Assembly (NCBI GenBank): GCA_037577475.1 | Contig: CM075202.1 | Coordinates: forward strand, 7,984,001-8,048,000 | DNA length: 64,000 bases | Direction of reading: 5' to 3' | Source: Chaunax sp. Z400 | Taxonomy: Eukaryota; Chordata; Actinopteri; Lophiiformes; Chaunacidae | Part shown: positions 14,101 to 27,500 of the stretch, piece after piece | How the letters are laid out: every line of letters begins with the position of its first letter | Numbering within the stretch: the stretch's first letter is position 1 | Program-made: the position numbers and the translations under genes | Notes under the pieces: model-generated | Database searches by the model: none | What the model saw: the letters and a program-made list of their open reading frames with translations, nothing else | What the model was told of the DNA's origin: nothing

Positions 14101-17100
14101 TGATACCAAAGCTTATTTTAAGGTTTTGTTCCCTTTCCAAGCCTCTTTCCCATCTGTTACATAAATACAGATGGCTACAGTAGAAGAACTGAGTTCTTAG
14201 ACAAACAGCTACAGAGAAAAACCACAGAAAAATAACAAAAAATGAGGTGAGACAGAATGTAAAACTGAATAAACAAAAAAAATGCTGTTCCTCTGTTTAT
14301 ACCTCTCCTCTCTTGTTATCTGTTAGGAAATGAGCTGAAAATTAGATAAGAGTAGCAAAAGCAAGAATTGAGGAGAATATTTATCAATATCGGTTAGCAG
14401 TACCAGATGTGGTCAACTCCACAATAAAGTGTCCAAAGAATTTACCACTATGACAGAAAAAGATAGACTTCACTCACTATTTCATAAATCTCTCCCTTGA
14501 TGAGGCAGACAGCAATGCGGCTGACAGTGTCACTGTTGTTGATGATGTCCGGTCGGCTGATGGCCAGTTTGGCGGCTTTGGCTGGTAGTCCGGCATTCAG
14601 ATAGAGGTTGATGGCACCCTGGAAGTCTCCTTGTCTCTCCTTCACTTCACCGGCCTTCCCGTGCTGACCTGTGTCCGCTAACCATTTGTAATAGTTCCGA
14701 CGCAGGTTGCCCAGCTCTGGGTGGCCCTAAAGTCGTTTATGGGGTGAGAGTGGGGTTATGTCTAAGTTAGATGTAGGTTCAAATCAAGTGCTGGAAGAAT
14801 TAGTCAACTGAAAGCAAAATTAACTGACGACTATTTCAACATAAAACGTTAAAAATTAACATAAAACAAAAATATCTTATAACTGATCCCTCTTTAAAGG
14901 ATGTTTAAATCAAAGTTTAAATTGATCCCATTGATGATTCATTTTGAGTTCCATATCGTCCAAAGGACCAAGGACACCTTACAGTTCCCACAAGTAATAT
15001 GTTCCTTAGCAAATCTCTGACTGAAAAGTCAGCGTGTGCCTTTTGTATAATGAGGCTCGTTTTCGATCACGTTGGGGATCTACTGGTTTTTTTTCTATTG
15101 CTTCTGGTCCTCAAATTTTTATAAAGGATCAAGTCTGCACTCACGTGTAAGTGTCCTCTACTCAGGACTTATCTAACTGAGTAGACCCAGAAAACACTGG
15201 CTAAAAGACTACGGCACAGAAAATGTTACAGTATGCAACAAACAGCGAGAACAAAATCTTCCTGAGGTAAAATGCATAAATGTAGTCGGTTCGATATTAC
15301 CTTGGCTTCAGCGAGAGCAATGCATTCGTCCCACATGTGGAGCTCCTGGTACATCTCTAATGCCTCATCAATGGCATTCTGCAGAGACAAGGTTACATAG
15401 CATATAAATAAATATAAAATCATCAAGGGTTAAAGTGGGATTTGGCAGATGAGGGAATCCTAAATTCTTGTGTTGTGACAAGAGCCATAATAGGTCCAGA
15501 GAAAATATGTCATTTAATGAAATCAGATTTTACCACTAACCATAGCCATAAACCTTAACTCTAAGAGCAGTGCAGCTTAATTAAATCATCAAATACATTT
15601 TTTTTTTAAAAGCCGTGTGAAAGACGGCCATCCTCACCATTATATCAGATTACTTAACTCGGTACCTTGACTAGAATGACCTGACTTGACATCATTAACT
15701 GTGTAACTGCCAAATTAATTTATGTATTTGTCTATTTATTGTTAGAATAATAAATTAATATTTAATTTATTAATAAATTCTTATGCATCATTCTCTCTTT
15801 TTTCGTACTGTCTCTGATTGATTGCATGTCATGAGTCATAGCCAAGCAAAACACTGAATAATCTGAATGTGCAAAGTAACTAGTAACTAAAGGGTATGTG
15901 TCACCAACCTGCTCTGTGTAGTGCATCTCAGCCAGTTTGAAGTTCTTATTCAACATGGCCATGCGGGCTTTGACTTGGTAAAATTCGGTTCCCTCTCCTC
16001 CCTGATAAAACGAAAAAACACACACAGTAAATCACACACTCTCTCCAGTGATACACAGTTTGTGTTGAGAACATTTAGTTAATTTGACGTGTTAAATATG
16101 TCATGATCACTTTGGGGTTACATTCAGTCTAATACAAATGACTAATCCCCTACTTGTAAAACAATCACTGATATTTAATAAAAAAAATGAACTGCATTGG
16201 GATTGATTCCAGTGGAGTTTTTGGTCTTCCCTGTTCCAAATGCAGGTTTCCCATTTCCATGGTGTGAAGGATAAATTTTTAAAGCAAATATTACTGGATC
16301 ACTCAGGTTATGCTGTATCAAAATGTCCAAATTTTCAGCTTTTAAAAATCAGTGTAGAATTCTGGCAATTAGCCATTTGATCTAAACATATTAGCATCAC
16401 CACTCAAAGCTCTTTATCGCTTGCATATGCAGTATAATCAGTGCGTACATGCACTGTTGTGTCTTGCATAGGTGCTCATAGGAAACTCACCATTTCCTGT
16501 GAAACTTTGTCTGCAATATGGTTTGTTTGGTGCAGAAAACGCATAGTTGAGACGTCACCCAACGCAGCACAACACCTGGAACACAAAAGGGAAAGAAAAA
16601 CAAGTGAGAACAAGAAGAAACACAGAAAGAAACGTTCAGTGGAATGAAGTTTGAAAGTAATCCTGGCTGGGAAAGCTCTGAAAATGTGTTTTTAATGAAC
16701 TGAGATAAATTAAACCTTTTGTCTAACTTTCCGTCTAACTAGCCCTTGGATATGTTACAGTCTAAGGGGCTGAGAAATGAAAAGGCAAATTTTACTATTT
16801 GGCCACTTTATTGCCAACTCTCTCTGAACAGTTGCATCAGATTAATGAACAAGTCATGAAAGAATAAAGCTCTCTTTCTCACTACCCTCCCTCATTAACA
16901 TTACCCACTCCAGACAAAACTGTTCCTTTCCCCGATTTCATGATTTATGCAAATCAAGCCGATGCTTAATGAACAGAATATGCATTATTAATGACAGAGA
17001 ATTCAAATTTGAAAAGTTTCTCAAAACAGAGAGAAATAAAGTTGGAGAGAGAGAGAGAGAGAAAAAATGCTTATAATAGAAAATATTTTTAAAAATGTCT

Positions 17101-17152
17101 TTGATGATTAATGAAGTTAGAGAGGCAAGTCAGGCTGGGACACAGTCATCTG

Positions 17153-17213
<61 letters not shown>

Positions 17214-18507
17214 TTACTGACCTCTCTGCAATATGCAGCTGCTGAGCCTCTAGGGCCAGCTTGCTGAGCATCTTCCACATGGCCTCAGTCTCTGGTGACA
17301 TCTCCAGGGTCTCAAGGAATGCAGTGGCTCTACAAACACACACAGACATAAAGGTGAATCCGGCAGCAGGACAGACCATAATATGACAGAACAGAGCAGA
17401 GGCGGTGTAACACGCATGTATGAGAACAGTTGTACACTGATCACAAATACAAAGTAGAGAAGTTCAAATGTGACTATAAATGTAAAAAGAAGAAAAATGA
17501 AGGAACCAATTATGAGATGCACACCTTTAGGTGCTAAAAAGCATGTGTGTGTTTTTGAGATGTGGATAAATCACATCTCGCTATGTACGGACGGATGGAC
17601 AAGGGTAACCCTACATGCCCTCTTTGGTAGGGGCATGTTGGGCCGCATGGTACAGGCCCCTGAAACAAAGAAAGGCCTGCAGATTCCACAAAGCCTGACT
17701 CAGGCCTACATCTATCTACAAGAGCCTAAGACCAGAAGGCGCCAACCTGTAAGACAATGGAGCACAAAAGACTGCCATGCTGCCTAGGTGTGAAATTCCT
17801 CCACCAGACTCTTGGCTGTCATTGGAGGAGACCCATGAGGAACCACAGGGGTCCCTCTAAAGTCACCAGGAGTATATAAGTGGGAATTTCTCTCTGCTCG
17901 CTCTCTTCTCCTGCTCCTGCCCTTCACCTGGCTTCCAGCCACATCTGCCTCCCAAGGGAGTACCTTTTTCCCTGCTCACCTTACCCGCTCTGTACTCCTG
18001 TAAGGACCGGCACCGCTCCACGCAAGCAGCAGTCCAATCGTCTCTTTGCCAGTCCCAGTAACGATCCCTGTATAACGCACGGAGTGCTCCCGTACCGCTC
18101 TCATCGAAGATAAAAAGGACGGGAGACGACCCTGTGTTTCATCAGCCACATCAACCCTGCTGTTTTCCTCCGCCGCACTGCGAGAGCCAACAAAAGGTGC
18201 TCTAAACGCCGTCCCGCCGAGGATCAGCTCACGGCAACAGAACAACTGAGTCGGACCGCAAAGGATGAAAGGACCTCTTCACCAGCTTCCCTTCTTCTAC
18301 AAAATAAGAGGCTTAAGTCTGGGCAGAGTAGATTGTTTGTGTATTGTGACTTGCTGTTTTTGCTGCTTTAAACTGTTAGCTAGCTTTTGTTAATGTGTGC
18401 TGACGGTGTTAATCACCAATTGTTGTACGCTGATTGTTGGGATTTCCTTCTCTTCCACCCACTCTTTTCCTCTACTTCTCTATTTCTTCTCTTTCTCCTT
18501 CTTTCTC

Positions 18508-18578
<71 letters not shown>

Positions 18579-21500
18579 TCAGGTTTAACAGCTTGGTGAG
18601 CCCCAGCGCCATTTGCAAATGTTCAAACTTCGTCGCCATCTCTGAGTACCTCCCCCTCTCTCTTAGATCCTCTCTCACACACAAACGCATACACACACAT
18701 ATAAGCACATCCACACACTCAGAGACATACACACACATCCACACACACATGCTTGCTTGTACCTGCATGATTGTCAGTAGTAGTTGTAGATAACTGAGTT
18801 AATTAATTGAAGTGTGTTGACTGAAGGTCGATATTGCGAATTTTAATAAACTTTGTTATATTTTAAAGAGAAGTTGTTTGTATTGTTTTGCATTAATACT
18901 GTTTTAAAGGCTGGTTGCGAGGGTCAGTGCACGTACTCTTCCCTTACAGAGTTTGGTTAATTGTTTCCCTGTTTCCAGGGTGGTGCCCCATAGTTATTAT
19001 TAATTTTAATAATAATATTAAATTCAATCGATCATTGATGATCATTTTTCCCTGTCTCCAGGGTGGTGCCCCGATTAATTTTAGTAATAACATCAAATTC
19101 ATTAAATAATTAATGATCATTTTTAATAATCATTAATTACACTCTATTAACCAAATTCGCCCTATTGATAGCCCCAACATTCTGGTGCCCCGTGTGAGGC
19201 TCTCACCATACCAGCTTTATTACATTCTGGTGCCCCGTGTGAGGCTCTTAATATACCGGCTTTATTACAGTGTTTGTGCATAATAATACGAATTGATAGT
19301 AGAATTATTGTATTATAATTTAGGGATTATAATAAGGATAATTCTCCTAAAATCTTAATCTTCTTTAATCAACTACTTTGTACTTGCCAGGCATATATGC
19401 AGTTGTGGTTGTAGGTTTTTCAGTGTGTTAGTGGTTAGGGGAACCTTAAAAAGTTTGAAACTAAGTTTCTGCCCGAAGAGTTCTCCCATTCAGAGCTGTT
19501 AGTCAGAAGTGTTGAGCTTCCTCATTCGCATCTGAATAGGACAGGCTGCAGGAGAGAGAGCAATTAGCATTTCAGCTTGTAAGCCACAGGTTAGAGCTTC
19601 TCACTTGTGTATACTGTTGGTTTTATAGCAGCTTTGCTATAATAACTCATTTTAGCCACTGTGCACTGAGCATCAACTACCCAAGTAGATGTTTGACCAG
19701 GCACCCCACGTGGCTGGAGCTAAAGCTCCCCATAGGCCAAGCGACACAGACCTGCAGAAGGTGATCGCTGCCCTCCTCTACAGAGGATGTGGAGAACTTC
19801 AGCAGCTGCAATGTCAGCAGCTGTGACAGTAAATTACAGGAACTGGTGGACTATGTCAACAACCCAGCCAGGCAGAAAGAGCATGCTGTCCCGAGCCTGG
19901 TGGGCCAAATGTTCCAGCTCCTTCACAGCAGAATCAAACTGCAAACTGCAGCCTTTCAGGTACAGGCCGCCCAGCTGCAGAAGGGCTGTGCTGTGTACTG
20001 TTTTAAAGGCTGGTTGCAAGGGTCAGTGCACGTACTCTTCCCTTCATCGTTCATGTGAGACTGAACAGAGTTTGGTTAATTGTTTCTCTGTTTCCAGGGT
20101 GGTGCCCCGTAGTTATTATTAATTTTAATAATAATATTAAATTCAAACGATCATTGATGATCATTTTTCCCTGTCTCCAGGGTGGTGCCCCGTAACCATT
20201 AATTTTAGTAATAACATCAAATCATTAAATAATTAATGATCATTTTTAATAATCATTAATTACACTCTATTAACCAAATTCGCCCTATTGATAGCCCCAA
20301 CAGGCATAAAATTACAGCACTGCAGTAGACTTGGCTTATTTCAAATTTCAGCAGCGGGATTGGCACAGTGAAGTGTTTCAGTGATAACATTTTGCATTTT
20401 TTAACAATAGAGCCCTTTCCTGACAGATTTGCTAATGAGCGTTGAAGCTATTGAAGCTGGTGCTTTTAGTTTATAGATGTGTACCGTCTCCTGAAAGCCT
20501 GCAATCACATACAGAACTTTAATAACAAACATTTCCTGTTACCTACAGCAGGAAACAGAAAATATTTAAGAATTCTTTTAATTATATGGCATACATATGG
20601 ACAGTCTCTTTTCATGAAGTACAGGTCACCTGCTCCTCTGAAAGGAGGCTGGCCTCACTGTATTTGACAGTGTTCAGAGCTACAGAGAGGAGTTCAGCTG
20701 CTCCTCCAAACCAGTTAATGTAGCTCATAACGAGGCATCGTTTTTGAATGGTTGAAGTCATTAAACACTAAAGAAATTACAGATTTGAAATCTCAAGAAG
20801 AGCTTCAGGAAGCTGCTGGATAAAAGGACATCTGGCCTGTTCTGTTCAGCCTACAGTCTCTGTGGCTGTGGCCCATAAAGACAGCGAGCAGTTGGAAGGC
20901 AGCAATGTATGAGTTCAAACTTACCTGTCATAGTCACCATCATCAACAGCAGTACCAAACTCTATGAGGCCTTCGTCCAGTGTGTACGACACAGTGTTGA
21001 CACCCTCAGTCACGATCACATCGGTCTTCCCTTCAGCTCGTTCCAGATTCACAACGTCTCCCTGACAAAGAGAAGTGAAATCAATTTAAACCTGAATCAG
21101 AGACGGGGATGTTGCAGTGCTTGAATGTAAACCAAGAACATATACTCAAGTACTGCAGCCAAGTACAATCTTGAGGTACTGCTTCTGTGACATTATACCA
21201 CCAATTCAGTAAAATTCAGAGGGAAATATTGTATTTTTTTACTCTACACTAGAAAAGCATGTTGTACATACAAAACATATGATCATCTTATGAAATAGAA
21301 TGATTTTTATAAATTAAACTACTAAACTGAATATGAAATAGTTGAAATTAGCTCCAACTCAATTAACAACATTGGAATGTTGCTAATGCATTAATTCATC
21401 ATAATCATACAACATTAAGTAATATAACATTTATTGGAGCCACTTTTCTGCATTAAATGCTTTTTCTTCTGACACTTTAAGGGCATTTTGTTAGTTATTT

Positions 21501-24500
21501 TATAAACATTTACTTGTAGTGTAATATGTAACATTTTTACAGTCTGGTAAGAGTACTTTTACTTACGGGTCTGAATCCCTCCTACACTACTGTGATTATT
21601 GAATTTATTATTTTCCGTTCGTTCATTAGAGCTATACCAAATTCAGTGTGGTGCTAAATCAATAAGCTCTATTGAGTAAACTCCCACCAAATGCAAAGTC
21701 GTCCCAGCATGAATTAAAATGTAATTTAAAATTGAATACAATACAATAAAACTATGGGCCAAACAAGAAGTCGGCTTGTACAACAGCAATATTTTTACCA
21801 TAAGCTGTTTGTTATTTGTCTGGTTCTTATTATTAATCAGAACAAAACAACTAAACACAGAATATTTACAAGCTAAAAACAAAAACCCAGATGAAAAAGG
21901 CCACCATGAGTATTCATGTAACCTGATGAAGATGTTGGTTTTTGCTCCAAACAAACACAAACTCGCACATGGAAAGGAAACAAAGTCTCACCTTGATTGG
22001 GAACATGGTGATACTCTCTGGGCTGTCGATGCTGTACAAGATGCAGAGGTTTCCCCTGTTTTGGGCCACCACCACATCACTGCCAGGCACCCACTGGACA
22101 TAGGAACAGAAACTCAGGACTGTGGATTTCACGCCAGTCTCTATGTCATACAGATGGAGCTGAGGAGGAAGAAGAGGGAAAGAGATATATAAATATAAAT
22201 AAATAAGATATAGATATATAATAAATGAATAAATATATTTCTGGGCAGGAGAACAACTTTAAAACTTTATATTTAGGGGAAACAGTTATTACAAAACATC
22301 CATGGGCTATTACAGAGCCTTTGGAAGTCATTCAAAGGTAATTAGGTTGCTATAAAGATCTAAGTATTCCACTATATTTTTCTTCTTGTTTTTCTGATCA
22401 GCATCTTTCTAGGTCATGTTTTAGTCTGGATGATGTCCCTACTTTACACTACAACATGTTACCAAACACCCCTGAAGATTATTCAAGATGAACATACACC
22501 TGTGCCAGAAGGACGTTTTATATGCTGGGACAGAACCACTTTTACTATCAGTAAAGAGAAATGTTACTCAAAGAAAAAAGTACTAAACGAAGTGACTGTG
22601 CTTGATTTACAAAATCTACATATCAAAGTTTGACTACTTTGGCTTGAACAAAGTAATTTCCACGAGCTCCATATGAATACTCACACTGCAGTCTATTCTA
22701 CTCTGATGAGTTAACATTATGTATATTCTAGAAGCTACAGTGGCTCCCCAAGCACTTAATATGTATGTGAGTGTATGAAAGACTGCCCACTGCTGTAATC
22801 AGCTACCTTAATACCACCCCCCCGCCATTTTTAATAATGATATGTCTATAGTTTCACCCTGGAGCTCAGCAGGTTAGGTTTTAATGCAATGAGGAGAAGC
22901 AGCCTGTTGGGTTCTCTTGAAAGTAAGTTTCAACTAAAGATTATACAACTTGACTTTTTATGATGTCTTACTTACGAGAAGTGCAATGAGTACGATGTGA
23001 ATATCCAAAAATGTGAAATAATAAATCAATGAAGTACATTCAGTTTCATTTTTAACCACTACACTGATGTCATGCTGGACATCTCATCTTTATGCACCAT
23101 CAGTGCTGAATTAAAGCATTGAGGTACTTAAAAGTACTGAAAAAAATCCAGCCACATCTTCCCAAATGAAAAGACATGTATTTTGCACGGACGTCACTGT
23201 GTGCCATATAGGTGCAGCTAAAACTTCAAACCTACATATCCTCGTCCCTCAGAGAAGACATTACAGCCATGGGATGGTGCACCAGAACAACTTAGGGTAC
23301 AAGCGATGAGAAAATATCAAATAAGGGAATCTGAATGTATCATATCACAAGGAGAAGCAATATTGCCATTATACATGTTTTGGGTGATGGCCGAAGCTAT
23401 AACTTTAGACAGGAACCACCCAAAGTGCTGATTTTTCTATTTTACTTCACTAATCATCATCTTGTCTATCCTTTGCCCTCTCTGCCTTTAGGCCTCCCTC
23501 ATGGTTTCCTCTCTTACAATACCTCAGGGTGCTGAGGCTTCATACTCACTCGCAGCTTCTTGTCCCTGAACAACAGTTTGCGTCCAGTTTCATTGAGCTC
23601 CAGCCAGTCAATCTTTGAGTCGTGACTGATGGTTCCCAGATTGACGCCCCCGGCCAAGTCCACTGAGGGGAGGAAAAGATGGCAAATTAGTAGTATTAAG
23701 ACTGGTCGTGATAATGTATCTGACAAAAATCTGCCATTTATTCAAGATTCGAAATCAGCCAGGCATTTTATTTATTTGGATGATAAATGTCTACTTTGAC
23801 TGGAAAAAATGCTTTGTCGTGAGAATAATAAAAGGAATTGAGCTTTAAGATTGAATACAAGTACCAAACATTAGAAATCAGCAGTTTTTGTTGAACAGTA
23901 CAGGTGCTTAGACCTCAATCTAGGAGTCAAATATCAAATCCACAAAATCTCTTTTCACAAACACACATTCTTACCAATAGCAATGGTCTTTATGTCAATC
24001 AGATATGCAAGCTTCTTGTTGTCTTCAGCTCCTTTCTGCTTCCTCTCATTTAGACGAATGCTACACAAACACACACATTTAGTAAAACAGATTGGAGAGT
24101 GCAACATAACTGAATTCACACCGGTGTATCATGTAATTGTTGAAACCAGCCACAGCTCAGCGTAATTGGCTTCAGTTGCTGTTCATCGTACTTGAAATCC
24201 CAGGATACCCCTGATCATCATGCTGTCATGCTACAGTGTGCAGTCAGTTCTGACACTTTTGACAGGGCTGAATATTTTAACGTGGATGTGTGCTAACTAG
24301 CAGGCCAAGTCTCACACTACATGAGTCTTACTAACAGAATACCTGGAATTTATTCACAGCTCAATACACCCATCTAATGGACAGAGCTGGAAACACGAAT
24401 GATCAGGGACTCCTCACATATGTACTTTTGAATTTGTGTGAGAACAGACAATACTTGAACTGCGTGTAAATTAAATTGACATTTTAACATTTTTAAACAA

Positions 24501-27500
24501 TGATTAAAATAAGACTTACTCTTGCCGAGGAATGCTAAAATTGACTTTATGACCCATTTCCTAAAATCTCATAAAACGTCCTTCTAACAATTCCAAAGTG
24601 ACACTGGCTTGAACTTCTGTCAGAAAGATGGTAATAATAGGTGCATAGATGCATACATGTATAGACAGAGTGACTGTCACAAGGCTAAAAATGCTAAATG
24701 GTCACTAAAATATGCAATTTTCTACCTTAACGGTGACACATTACATCAAGACATTTATTTAAATTTGAGCCCAAATATTTCTCAGTAAAACTAATCAACA
24801 TCCTGACTCATTCTGAGACACCTTTGATTGTAGAACCCCTAAATTTAACATTTGAGATGATAAAATGGCTGCATTTTTTATACTGGTATATTTAAATAGG
24901 ATTTAAATACTTCTTTTTAAAAGAAGACATTCAGCAAAATAGTCAGTATAATAGTGTCTTCCGTTAGTTCTTTGAAACCTTCGTGGTCATAGTGTAATAA
25001 CTTAATAACGTGTGTTTTTCTTGTGTGACTGGATCTACCTGATGAGGTGAGGGTTCATAAATTCAGTTCTGACTGATCCCAGGATCTCGTTGTTACTGTA
25101 CTCCACCAGACTCAACTCTCCAGCATTAAAGATCATACAGACCTGAAACAGAAAATACAGTACAATAAAAACACAGTGGCATGCAACATGGTAAAGGTCA
25201 CATTGTCCAAGTAAGATGTTTTTGGCTTCTTTTTAAGAAAATGTTTCGTGACCTGGCTTCCCTGATATGTTTAAGTATTGTGTTCCATCGCTTTGGGCCA
25301 TAATTGAAAAAAGGTGCTTCACTAATTTTCTTTTGGGCGACAAGACATGACCTGAAACCTCCTACCGTGAGAGCATTGGAATTATATACTATGTTTTATT
25401 GCGCCATTGTCTCAGCACTGCTGTAAAGTGGTTTGGAAAAACAACACATACTGTACATGGAAAAAAGACCCTTAACAGCCTTCTTAACAACAGTCTTCAC
25501 ATTGCCAAAAACACACACGTGTACTTACTGCTTCATTTTCAAAGAAGAACTTCTCATTTCCACCAGAACCGGGCCATGGAACCTGAAAGAGAGGAAGCAG
25601 AGTCAAGGCCTCATTTCAAAATACACTCACTGCAAATTATACAATAATCTGAGGCACGGTTCATCTCAGTTTACTGTGAGAGGACACAAGGAGTCGTAGA
25701 AGATCCCAGATGATGTGATATGACACAAACTTGTTTTCATTGGAACTATAACCGAATTATTTTTTCTTTCTCCACCCAAAAAAATTTGATACCACTTTGA
25801 TTGGGATGGTTAAATCAATACTAGAGATCATTGAAAGTATGTAGGTGAGAAAAGTTTTTTAGTGATTTGGGTGAAGTATCCCTTTAAATCATACCTCACT
25901 TAGTTTATTTGTCAGCGTGTCGCCCAGCAGGAGAGTATCAGAGGTGTGAGCCACCAGGTAGCGGTCTTTGCCCATGATTTTGACTTCCTCTATCTCATAG
26001 CCAAAATAGGACTTCAGGATCACCCGTCTTCCTGTTGAGAGGTTCTTTACTATCACCTAGAGGAGGAGGGAGAGAAGATTTCTACATCATATGAAGAAGG
26101 AGGCAAACAAGACTAAAACAAAGCACAAGAAATTCATTTCTCTTTCATTTCATTTGTGTTTTCTGAATAATTTGGGTGATAAAAGCCTGATGAAAGCATA
26201 TTGAGCAAGAACAGTACAAAAAAGCCAAACATCATGTCAGATTCCTCATCCAATATATGGCAATCGCCAATATAATGTATTAACTTTCAAGAAAATGAGA
26301 AGATATATTATAGTCATGTACGACTTGGTCTTACCACCCTTCAATAAAAACTTAGCAAGATCCACTCACAATCTGATCACAATTTTATTGTTACTGATAA
26401 GTGTATATGGTAGGTCTGCAGGCTTCACAGTTTTTCAGTGATGCAGTTCAATGATAGCCTTGCACCTTACGTGATGTGCATATAATTACTAATCTGGCTA
26501 CAAGTGGCAGAGACTAAAGTGAAGGATGAAAATGTTTAATTGGTTCTGAGTTCTACTCATGGTTTTGCAATTGTTTATGTCGTCAAGACAAAAAAAGAAG
26601 CTTTTTTTGGTTGTCTAAAACTCTACCTGGCTCAGGCCGACGTAGGTTATCTCAAACTTGTTCTTATAGATGGTTCTCCGCAAGCAGCAATCAAACAGCT
26701 CTACGCCACCACACACAGTTCCCTGTCAACACACACGCACACAAAATAAATAAATAAATGTATACAACACCTTTTAATAGTTTTTTTAATTTTTTTTTTA
26801 CAGATTTTTGTTTTAGTTTTTTTTTTATTATTTCATGGTAATGGGACCAGAATTAAAGTAAAGATACAAATTTCAATGCAAAAGGAAACTAATATCCGTC
26901 TAAAAACCAGGTTAAGGACAACTCTCCATGCATGTGCATGTACATGTACTAAAGCCACTGCTGCAAATCTCCACTGAGGAGTTAAAGAGAAAAAGGCAAA
27001 CTGACAGTAAGCTGGCATTAAAATCACATTGTGGATCAAAAGAATGTGACAAGTTAGATATTTACTGCACACAGGCGTGATCCATCCTTCTTCCAGGACA
27101 AGCTGGTGATGGTGTACAGGTTAGCGATCTCTTTGGGCTTGGCTTCTTGCCACATACCTCTCCTGGGAGACCAGTTAAACACCCGCAGCCTAAGGAGAAT
27201 ATAAAGTGAAACAACTTGCTGAAACTTATTCAAAAGATCTGTGATACTAAAAAGCAGTTGCTAGCAGTACTCACACTGACAGAGCATCACTCACATCACT
27301 ATTGTAAATGTTACCTAAGGTGTCCTTTTGAGCTGACAGGTATCACAGTACTGTCTGTTTATCAGCTGAGAGACCACATTACTTACCGGTCATAACTGCC
27401 AAACACAATCGACTGACCACTGGGGCTGGTGGCAGCCACGGTGAACTCCTTCTCTGTAGAGTCGTGGGTATAGTCTAAGGTCTGCAGAACATGACCCTCT

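Larger units (their letters stand above)
17636..20302 (+). mobile_element. Internally deleted LTR retrotransposon inserted in copy A intron 17
   Basis: The element starts TGTTGGG and ends CCCCAACA, and is flanked by the 4-bp target duplication GGCA (17632-17635 and 20303-20306). Copy B (56331-56345) shows the uninterrupted site, so the insertion followed the gene duplication. It runs on the plus strand, opposite to ift172. Order: a complete 5' LTR, two primer binding sites, a short degenerate internal stretch, and a 3' LTR remnant joined directly to internal sequence. No reverse transcriptase, integrase or protease frame remains, so it cannot move by itself. The superfamily cannot be assigned without the pol region. 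Confidence 0.9.

Noticed and set aside
18387..18793. Open frames full of T-H or V-C repeats around 18.4-18.8 kb
   Set aside because: Translations of the (CA)n/(GT)n microsatellite in the LTR, with no start context or homology.
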